Below, in pieces: positions 8,545 to 16,163 of a stretch of DNA of 64,000 bases. The DNA lies in the NCBI GenBank assembly GCA_026004195.1, contig BPIQ01000002.1:868585-932584 (forward strand). Reading direction: 5' to 3'. Position 1 is the first letter of the stretch. Every line of letters begins with the position of its first letter. The translations under genes and the position numbers were made by a program. The DNA comes from Candidatus Binatia bacterium. Lineage in GTDB: Bacteria; Desulfobacterota; Binatia; HRBIN30; BPIQ01. A model generated the notes under the pieces. That model was not told the origin of the DNA. It made no database searches and worked only from the letters and a program-made list of their open reading frames with translations.

Positions 8545-11126
8545 AGAGGCGGCTCCGGCGCATCCTGGCCCTCGCGGCCCTGCTTCTTCTCGCGGTTTTC
8601 TTCTTGACACCGGCCCCGCTTCCCACTCTCCTCCGGTACTGGATTTTCCCCGACGCGCCCCGTTTTCGGGACGGAGAGGAAATCGTGCTTCCCGGGCTGC
8701 GGGAGCCCGTGGACGTGCACGAGTATGCCGACGGCCGCTACCGCATTTCGGCACGGAACGAGGAGGACCTCTACCGCGTCCACGGCTACCTCCAGGCGCG
8801 GGATCGACTTTTCCAGATGGACCTCTTCCGCCACATCGCACGCGGGCGGCTCGCCGAGATGGTGGGGGACCGGGCGTTCGGTCCGGGCCGAACCACCGAC
8901 GTCGACGTCCTGCATCGCTTCCTCGGTTTCGAGGAAACGGCGCGTGCGCTCTACGCGGCGATGCCCCCGGGGCTCCGCCATGGCTTCGAGGCCTACGCGC
9001 AGGGCGTGAACGCATGGATCGCGGAGGGGCGGCCCACCGTCGAACACAGGCTCCTCGGCCTCGAAGCTCGCCCGTGGGACGTCGTCGACACGCTCGCCGT
9101 CACGCAGTACCTTTCCTTCGGGCTTTCCCACAACTACACGAGAGAGCTCCGCAGGCTGCTGGTCGCGTGCGACGCGGGGCTCGAAGCCGCGGAGCGGATC
9201 TGGCCCTCGGAGATCGAGTTCGGCGTCTACTTCCTGCCGCCCGAGGACTTCCCGGCGGGCCGCCATCCCCTGCCTCCTGCCATCGCGCCGGAACTCGCCC
9301 GGGCGCTACCCGAGCTGTGTCCGCGGGCGGTCGGCGAAGAAACCGCGAGGGAATCCGAAGGATCGGCGTGGTTTCGGCTCGCGCTTTCTCCCGAACCGGG
9401 CCTTTTCCGTTTCGGACTCTCCTCGAGCAACAACTGGGTCCTTTCCGGGGAACGTTCGAAAAGCGGAAAGCCGCTCCTCGCCAACGATCCTCACCTCCCG
9501 CACATGAACCCGCCGGTCCTCTGGGGCGTCCACCACGTCCTTCCGGACAGGGAGGTCGTGGGCTTCACGATCCCGGGCCTCCACCTCGTTCTCTTCGGCC
9601 ACAACTTCCGTCTCGCCTGGGCCGCTACGACGAACAACCTCGACCTCCAGGACCTCTACGTCGAACGGGAAGCCGAAGGCGGCTACGTCTACGAAGGAGA
9701 GGTCGAACCCTTCGAGTGGAAGACGGAGGAGTTTCGTGTCCGCGACGGCGACGCATTTTCGCGCCGGGTCCGTTTCACCCGCCACGGCATCGTCCTCGAC
9801 GACGTGGAGGAGTTCCTGCGCGGCCGCATTCCGACCGTGTCGTTGCGCCGGGTCCTCCCCGAAACCGCCGGGGATGCACTCGCCATCGATCTCCTCGCGC
9901 GCGCCCGAACCGTCGAGGAAGCCCTCGAAGCACTCGAGCCCTTCGAGGCGACGTGCAGCAGTTGGCTCGTGGCCGACCGGGACGGGAACTTCGCCTTTTC
10001 GAGCCCCTGCCGCATTCCCGTTCGCCCGCACTGGCAGGGGACGTTTCCCGTCCCGGGCTGGCTCGCGCGTTACGAGTGGCAGGGTTTCGTCCCGAAGGAC
10101 GCACTTCCGACTTCCCGGAACCCGCGCCGCGGTTGGCTCGCCACGGCCAACAACCGTGCCTTTCCTCGCGACCGTTTTTTCACGGCCTACATCAACGATC
10201 CCTCGCCCCCGAACCGCTACGTCCGCATCGGCAGCACGCTCGAGAAAACCATGCTGGGAACGGTGGACGAAATGCGACGTCTTCAGACCGACACCGTCGC
10301 GGCCGAGTGGACGCACGTCCGCTCCCGGGTGCTGGCGACCCTCTGCCGAGCCGACCTCTCGGCACGCCCCTTCCACGCGCGGGCGCGGGACCTTCTCTGC
10401 CAGTGGGACGGCGACCTCTCGCCCGACTCGTCGGCCGCGACCCTCTACGTCCTTCTCACCCATGCTCTCCTCGACCGGACCTTCGCCGACGAGCTTACCG
10501 GTGGCCCGCGGGGCTCGCTCTGGAACTACCTGCAGTCCATCCCCCACGTCGAAACGAACGTGGAGTGGCTCTGGCGGCGCAGCGCGGACGATCCCGTCTG
10601 GGACGACGTGCGCACCGCGAAGGTGGAAACCCGGGACGAGACCGTGGCAGCCGCTTTCGCGGACGCCGTACAGGAAGGTCGCCGGCGCTGGGGCGACGAC
10701 CTCTCCCGCTGGGAATGGGGAAAAGCCCGGCCGTTCGAGCTGCGGCATCCGCTCGCCGGAGCTCACCCGGTTCTCCGGCGTCTCTTCGACCCGAAACCGC
10801 TTCCCGGGCGCGGCGCACCGGAGACCGTCTTCAAAAATCAGTTCCTGCGCGCCGATCGCGAATCCCTGCACGTGGCCGTCGGACCCGTCGCGCGGATCGT
10901 GGTCGACCTCGCCGCACCCGAGAGGGCGGGTTACTCGCTCGCAGGAGGCCAGAGCGGCTGGCCTCGGAGTCCGCACTACGCGGACCTGCTCCAGGACTGG
11001 ATGGAAAACCGACTTCGGCCCCTGACCCCGCGAGACGACGGGGGGCTCGACGTCCGCTTCCTTCCTCCGTCTAGTCTTCCGGCGGGTGAAGCGAGGGGTG
11101 GCCGCGAACGAGATGCGTCGCCATGA
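8541..11126 (+). CDS. Penicillin-acylase family N-terminal-nucleophile amidase
   Basis: An 861-residue exported Ntn-hydrolase precursor that self-cleaves into alpha and beta chains and hydrolyses amide bonds of acyl-amines (beta-lactam side chains, acyl-homoserine lactones, N-acyl amino acids). Translation starts at GTG 8541, overlapping the FAD gene stop (GTGA). A membrane-anchor/signal segment follows (ILALAALLLLAVFFLTPAPLP). The alpha chain contains GYLQARDRLFQMDLFRHIARG, typical of the family. The catalytic serine that becomes the beta-chain N terminus is Ser296 in SSNNWVLSG, followed by LLANDPHL. ATTNNLDLQDLY and the C-terminal GGQSGWPRSPHYADLLQDW are also family motifs. The 3' end overlaps the convergent membrane-protein gene by 56 bases. 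Substrate range is unknown; the oxidase partner suggests N-acyl amines. Confidence 0.9.
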   Translation: MKRRLRRILALAALLLLAVFFLTPAPLPTLLRYWIFPDAPRFRDGEEIVLPGLREPVDVHEYADGRYRISARNEEDLYRVHGYLQARDRLFQMDLFRHIARGRLAEMVGDRAFGPGRTTDVDVLHRFLGFEETARALYAAMPPGLRHGFEAYAQGVNAWIAEGRPTVEHRLLGLEARPWDVVDTLAVTQYLSFGLSHNYTRELRRLLVACDAGLEAAERIWPSEIEFGVYFLPPEDFPAGRHPLPPAIAPELARALPELCPRAVGEETARESEGSAWFRLALSPEPGLFRFGLSSSNNWVLSGERSKSGKPLLANDPHLPHMNPPVLWGVHHVLPDREVVGFTIPGLHLVLFGHNFRLAWAATTNNLDLQDLYVEREAEGGYVYEGEVEPFEWKTEEFRVRDGDAFSRRVRFTRHGIVLDDVEEFLRGRIPTVSLRRVLPETAGDALAIDLLARARTVEEALEALEPFEATCSSWLVADRDGNFAFSSPCRIPVRPHWQGTFPVPGWLARYEWQGFVPKDALPTSRNPRRGWLATANNRAFPRDRFFTAYINDPSPPNRYVRIGSTLEKTMLGTVDEMRRLQTDTVAAEWTHVRSRVLATLCRADLSARPFHARARDLLCQWDGDLSPDSSAATLYVLLTHALLDRTFADELTGGPRGSLWNYLQSIPHVETNVEWLWRRSADDPVWDDVRTAKVETRDETVAAAFADAVQEGRRRWGDDLSRWEWGKARPFELRHPLAGAHPVLRRLFDPKPLPGRGAPETVFKNQFLRADRESLHVAVGPVARIVVDLAAPERAGYSLAGGQSGWPRSPHYADLLQDWMENRLRPLTPRDDGGLDVRFLPPSSLPAGEARGGRERDASP

Positions 11127-11595
11127 GGGCCGCCGCGATGGCGTTCCCGAAAACGACGTCCGGCCACTCGAGCGCCTCCATCACGACGGCGGAGAACGTC
11201 ATGGCAAAAGCCGCAAAAGCGAGCTGAAGGACGACGAAGAAGAGAACGAGCGCGAGAAGCAGGTTGAACCGCCTCTTGAGCACGTCGACGAGCCTCGAGG
11301 CCGCGACCCCGATGACGAGGAACACGAAGCCGTGGACAGCCGTGAAAAGCAGCGTCATCGGCACCGACCCGCGGAGCTCGTCGAGCGAAGAGAGGGCTTC
11401 GCGTTCGCCCACGAGTGCGTACGCGAGTACGGTCGGAGTGTAGAGGGGCCGCCCCCGCGCCCAGTCGAGGTAGAGGAACCACACCGCAACCGCGGCCGCG
11501 CCGAGGATACCGCTGAGCACGCCGTGCCAGTACACGGCACCGAGGTCGGAGACTTTCGTTTCCGCACGCGGGAGCCTGGCGACTTCGCTTGCCAT
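11071..11595 (-). CDS. Small integral membrane protein of unknown function
   Basis: A 174-residue protein with four predicted membrane helices: YWHGVLSGILGAAAVAVWFLY, VPMTLLFTAVHGFVFLVIGVAA, FNLLLALVLFFVVLQLAFAAFA and a weaker last helix around VVFGNAIAAALMATHLV. A short charged N terminus (MASEVARLPRAETKVSD) precedes helix 1. I do not recognise a named family. Start ATG 11593-11595 is chosen because the longer open frame upstream overlaps the cytochrome gene and is compositionally unlike protein. It converges with and overlaps the acylase gene by 56 bases, an unusual amount. It lies downstream of the cytochrome/propeller gene in the same direction with a 107-base gap, so co-transcription is possible. 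Confidence 0.7.
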   Translation of the reverse strand: MASEVARLPRAETKVSDLGAVYWHGVLSGILGAAAVAVWFLYLDWARGRPLYTPTVLAYALVGEREALSSLDELRGSVPMTLLFTAVHGFVFLVIGVAASRLVDVLKRRFNLLLALVLFFVVLQLAFAAFAMTFSAVVMEALEWPDVVFGNAIAAALMATHLVRGHPSLHPPED

Positions 11596-11702
11596 GGAGT
11601 TTCGGCGACCCTCCGGTCGGGGTACGCGACCAGTATACTCCCACGGAGCGACTTTCCCAAAAGCCCGGGGGCGAGCCCCCGGAGGGGCGACGGGAGGAGC
11701 TG

Positions 11703-14700
11703 CTACCGACAGCGGATTCTCTTGCCGCTCGGCGAAGCGGAACAACTCGGCGGGGGCCCTCCGGACGCCGAAAAGGCGCGCGTCCCGCAAACTCCGAGGG
11801 CTCCTTCGTCGGGCCCACCCAGGATCACGGTGACCTCGAGCGGAAGAGCTGCCGGATCCACCCGGAAGTCGCCGCGCCGTCCCCGGACGCGGAAGCGGAA
11901 GGTGCCGGGGTTTTGCGAGGAAAGATCCCGCACGACGACGCGCCGGATCCCGTCCTCGAGGACGTCGCGCGGGTCGCGATAGACCCAGCGAGTCTTCTTC
12001 CGGTTCACCTTCCAGCCCGCGAGACCTCGCCCGGAAGGCCGGCCCCGGGGGATCACACGATGGAAGACAGGAACACCGTCTTTGTCGTCGACCCGGAACT
12101 CGAAGCCGTGGGCCAGGGGATCGATCGCGTCCTGCGTCGGCAGGACGAACTCGCCCGAAAGGACGAGCGACTCGTCGCCCGAAGGCTCTTGGTTGCGGGA
12201 AATCGTGAGCTTCGCCTCTTCGACGACGGCGCCTCCCGAACAGACGATGGCCGTACCCGGAACGCTCGTCGAGCTGCCGGGGTCCGTCCCGGCGGAAAGC
12301 TCGTCCCCGTCGAATACCGTGTCCCCGTCGCGGTCGACCCCGGCCCGCTCGGCCGACCCCGGAGGCCAGCAAGTGTACGTGAGTTCCTGGCCCGGCGTGT
12401 CGGCGAGAGCGCGGACCTGCGCGTCCGTGAGCAGCGGGTCCGATGCCCGGTCCGTCCGGAAAAGGCCGCCTGCCGTCAGGTAGGCTCCTCTCGGTTCGCC
12501 CGCGACGACCCCTTTGACGACCAGGTCGCACTCCCCGGCCTGCGCCCGTGCGATCAGGAGGTCGATCCTGCTGCCCGCGGCGGCGCCGTTCGTCGACGTG
12601 AGCGTGACCTGCTGCCCCACGATCGGTGCCAGGTTGCTGTCGAAAGCCAGGAGGAAGGCTTCCACGGCCCGGCGCGTCGCATCGTCGGGGAACTGGAAGA
12701 CGGGCGCGTGCAAGAACGTGAAGATCGTGTCGATCGACCCGTCGTGAAGAAAACCGAACCCCCGAATTTGCGGCCCCGTCCGCTGGAACATCCCGACCTT
12801 CTGGTAGAGGTTCCGGAGGTGCGGGACCTTGAAGAACTGCGACTCGCCTTCGAACGTCGAACGGCCGTCCGTCCCGAAAAACCCCTGACTCGGGTCGAGG
12901 ACGTGACAGCCGTTGCAGGGGAAGACCGTGTCCGAAACCACGTTGAAATAGAAGTCCCTGCCGGCCTGCTGCTCGGCGTCGAGGCTCCCGTCCAGCGCGC
13001 GAATGGGGTTCGGCGGGAGAACGACTTCCAGGATGAAGTCGGTGAACCGCTGCATTTCTTCGTCCGTGAGTTCCCTGGCGCGGCCGAGGAGCCCCTCGAA
13101 AGCCACGTTGAACTTCTTGAAAGCAGCCGCTTCGTCGAAAGACCCCTTGTCGGGCTGCTGGCTTATTTCGTCGTTCCCGCCCGTCCGGTCACCCCGCCAG
13201 TGCATGGGCCCGTGACCGGCGAGTCCCCGGAGCGTCTGCGTCGTCATGGGGCCTTTCATCGGGTGGAAATCCCGGTAGACGGCGGGGGGGTTGTTGAAGA
13301 CCGGGTTGCCGAACGGCGGGATGAAGGGGCCCGGGTTGGTGAGCAGCGAGTCGTCCGGATTTCCCAGATCCCAGGCGAGGCTGTCGAGGTCCGCGAAGAC
13401 GTGACAGGCCGAACACGACGCCTCGCCGTTGCTCGACGTGAAGGCCGCATCGTAGAGAAACGGCCTCCCGTCGACCACCCGGAAGGGCTCGGGGTTGTTG
13501 AGCGGGACGTGCTGCGTCTCCTTTCGCGTGCCGAGGTCGACGACGGAAATCGCGTTGTCGAAGCGCGTGAGCACGTAAAGCTTCCCGCGCGACTCGTCGA
13601 GAGCGAGACCGCTCGGACCGCCGCCGCTCACCGGGATATGGTCCCGGTGGTCCGGCACGAAGGTGTCGTTTTCGAGAGCCGCGGTGTCGAAGACGCCGAT
13701 CTTTCCCGAACCGAACGCGGCCACGTAGAGCGTCGACCCGTCGCTCGTGACGGCCATGCCGAGCGGCGTGGCGAGGCTTTTTTTTCGTACCGAGCGCGGG
13801 CTCGGGACGACCGAGTAGTCGATGTGCTTGTTGAGGTGTCGCGGCAGCACGTTCGAGCCGTCGATCACGGTGATTCTCGCCTCGTGGAGGTGCCCCCGGA
13901 CGGTCGAGCCCCCGAACTTCCCCGGCCCTTCGAATCGCACCTCGTTCCGGGCCTCGGTGTTGCTCACGTAGAGTTTCCCGTTCGCCGGGTTGACCACCAT
14001 GTCGAAAAGGATCGTTCCGACCCCGGCGAACGAGGCCGTCTCGACGGGCGGCGTCGCAAGAGCGTCGATGGCGAAAACGTCCAGGTCGGGCAGCGTGAAA
14101 AGAACGGCTGGCGTCCAGTCGCGACCGAGCGGGTCGAGCCACTTCCCCGTGGCCTGGTCGTACTTCACGATAAGGCCCGTCTCGGGCTGGACGAGACCGT
14201 CGACGTTCGTCCGGGGACCGGGTAGTCCGCCGGGCATGGTCCTGTTCTCCGTCGAACAGGACGGCGGATTCGCGTTGTCGCAGACCTGAACCTGGACCGT
14301 ACAGGGCGGCGCCGTCTCGCCGCCGTCGCACACCAGCCCCTCGGTCACGGCTGTCGTCCCGTTCCCCGAGTGGAAGACGGCAGCGTACACCGTGCTTCCG
14401 TCGGGGCTGGCTGCGAGCGCACGGGGAGTGTCGCCGAACAGCGTCAAAATCGCGATCGGCGTGCCGCCGGGTTCCGCGCCCGGATCGTCCGCATCGAACA
14501 CCCAGACGTCGGCTCTGCCGATTCCCGATTTCGTGAGGTCGGCGCGGATGGTGGCCGGGTCCGGGTGGTTCTGGCCGCGGTGCGCCGTCGTGACGAAGGC
14601 ACGCGAGTGCCCCGGACCGGCAAAGACGATATCGCGCGGTTCGTCGCCGACCCAGAGGGTGCGAACGACGCGCGGCGGGCTCGAGGCCACGTCCACGATG

Positions 14701-14994
14701 CTCACGCTGTCCGAAAGGTGGTTGACGACCCAGACCTCCGAATCCGAGCGAGCAGCCACCGCAATGGGCTCGAGTCCGACCGGCACGGAAGCCTCGCGGG
14801 AAAGCTCGCCGTCGGGGCCGATCGAGAAAATTTCCAGATGTCCGTCCGGAGTGTTCAGAGCGAAAAGACGGCTTCCGTCGGGAGAAAGAGCCAGGGGGCG
14901 CACCTGCCCCGTTTCGAACGTCGTGAAACTCGCTCCCGGCCGCGGCGGCGCACGCCCAGGCACAAACGACGAAAACCCCCAGGAATCGGCGCAT
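11703..14994 (-). CDS. Exported YVTN beta-propeller / di-haem cytochrome c peroxidase-like protein, frameshift near its signal peptide
   Basis: A roughly 1,100-residue periplasmic or surface protein. Order of parts: signal peptide (MRRFLGVFVVCAWACAAA, ATG 14992-14994 with GGAGGGG upstream), a YVTN-type propeller over about 500 residues (LALSPDGSRLF, LYVAAFGSGKIGVFD, LYVLTRFDNAISVVD), two c-type haem motifs CSACH (near residue 515) and CNGCH (near 683) in a MauG/CcpA-like region, a Ca-binding repeat (DRDGDTVFDGDELSAGTDP, near 880), and a C-terminal beta domain of about 160 residues. The signal peptide is in a different frame from the rest; the switch lies at about 14932-14952 in a GC-rich run. 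Propeller plus di-haem fusions are known, often tied to methylotrophic or peroxide chemistry. The substrate is unknown. No cytochrome maturation gene is adjacent. Confidence 0.85.
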
Positions 14995-15526
14995 GACCCC
15001 TCCGAAACGCGTCGTTGTTTCGTTCATTATCTCTCCTGAAGAGCGCGGTCTCAACCCGATTTCTCCCTCGCCCCACGGGCGGTCGGGCCACACGCGTCGA
15101 AAACGGCAGCTGACCGGTCGCCCGTGACGGGCATACGGGACCGGGTTGTTCTTCCCGGCTCGGTTCCAGGAGCGAGCCTCCCCTTCGATTCGGGCATGTG
15201 CTCTTCTTGGGACCTGCTTCGTTGGACCTGCTTCTCGGTGCGCGGCTCTCCGGCCCGATTGTCATTCCGGCCCATTCCGTCCCCGTCGCTTCCGAACACG
15301 CCCTCCGAGCTGCCGTCGGTTGCATCGCCAGCGGGGGGCCGCGCCACCCTGTACGGGCCGGCGAACCGTTCGGCCGCGAGGGCAGTGCCGGGAGCGGCGC
15401 TTTCCCCGAGTTCGGCAGCGGCGGCTAGCGGGAATCGGATTCCTCGTGTGCACCCTCCGCGTCGCACGGTCGACACCCCCGTGCACACGCGCGCGGTCAC
15501 CCGGCCTGCGCGCCGGTCCGCCTGCA
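14995..15526. other. Intergenic region, no gene supported
   Basis: About 530 bases between the divergent cytochrome and hypothetical genes. Open frames cross it, but their translations are Arg/Pro-rich and lack any family motif or ribosome-binding site. The 3' edge carries the promoter described separately. The cytochrome promoter must lie at the left end, near the AT-richer stretch at about 15010-15045. No hairpin-plus-T-tract or tRNA-like fold was found. Confidence 0.5.
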
Positions 15527-15555
15527 TTGACCCCTTTCCCTCGATTCTGTATCGG
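15527..15555 (+). promoter_or_regulatory. Candidate sigma70-type promoter for the 15575 gene
   Basis: TTGACC at 15527-15532, a 17-base spacer, and TATCGG at 15550-15555. Transcription would start around 15562, only about 13 bases before the ATG at 15575, and no purine-rich ribosome-binding site lies between. A very short leader is therefore implied. The -35 match is good and the -10 only fair. Confidence 0.4.
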
Positions 15556-15574
15556 ACAAAAAGCGTCCTCCCCT

Positions 15575-16120
15575 ATGGTGCGGGCGGTCGACAACCCCGG
15601 CCTTTACCGGTTTTTCCTCCGGCTCGTTCGACAAACCTTCGACACGCTCGGCGTCGGCGGACCTACGGCAGCCCGGTACGTGGCCGAAGTCTGCACTCGA
15701 TTCGCCCGCTCCGACCGGCTCTACGCCCTCTCGGATCCGGCGGGCCGGAGGATCGCCGATCTCGTGCGGATGAGCGAAGCGCTCGAGGCGCACGAGTACC
15801 GAGCCTCGACGCTCGACCGTTACGTGGGGGACTTCGCCCTTTTCATGAGCGGCCTTTTCCGGCGCTACGTGGCCGGCCGCGGCGTTCTCGGCCTCTACCA
15901 CGAAGTCGGGGCACGGTCGTACCTCCGGGCGTCGCTCGACGAGGGCTCCCCCTGGCCCCCGCCGAAACTCCTCGCCGAGCTCGGCAGGGAGTTCGAGCGC
16001 TACGCGGGGGCACTCGACTTTCTCCGGCAGGCGTACTTCGTCCCCGCGCCCGGCGAAGACCCCTTCCGCGGATTTCTCGCCCGGCTCGCCGAGCTCACGG
16101 GCGGCCCGGGACGGAACTGA
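15575..16120 (+). CDS. Conserved-looking hypothetical protein, mostly helical
   Basis: A 181-residue protein beginning MVRAVDNPGLYRFFLRLVRQ. It is predicted mainly alpha-helical, rich in Arg, Leu and aromatic residues, with no signal peptide or transmembrane segment. I do not recognise the family. The repeated amphipathic pattern (RFFLRLVRQTFDTLG, RRYVAGRGVLGLYHEVGARSYL, ELGREFERYAGALDFLRQAYF) looks like a compact cytoplasmic bundle. The longer frame back to 15146 is rejected because its extra 143 residues are Arg/Pro-rich and promoter-like DNA lies just before 15575. The alpha-mannosidase gene follows 43 bases downstream in the same direction, suggesting an operon, but no functional link can be read. 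Confidence 0.65.
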   Translation: MVRAVDNPGLYRFFLRLVRQTFDTLGVGGPTAARYVAEVCTRFARSDRLYALSDPAGRRIADLVRMSEALEAHEYRASTLDRYVGDFALFMSGLFRRYVAGRGVLGLYHEVGARSYLRASLDEGSPWPPPKLLAELGREFERYAGALDFLRQAYFVPAPGEDPFRGFLARLAELTGGPGRN

Positions 16121-16163
16121 CCCCGGCCTTGCTTCCCTCCGCCTCGCGTCGGAGGATCGGGCC

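Noticed and set aside
11589-14225. An 878-codon open frame on the plus strand
   Set aside because: It is the antisense of the cytochrome/propeller gene, is Arg/Pro/Glu-rich and has no domain. High GC makes such frames common.
15146-15574. An N-terminal extension to the hypothetical gene starting at 15575
   Set aside because: The extension is Arg/Pro/Ala-rich without helices, and a promoter-like pair lies just before 15575.
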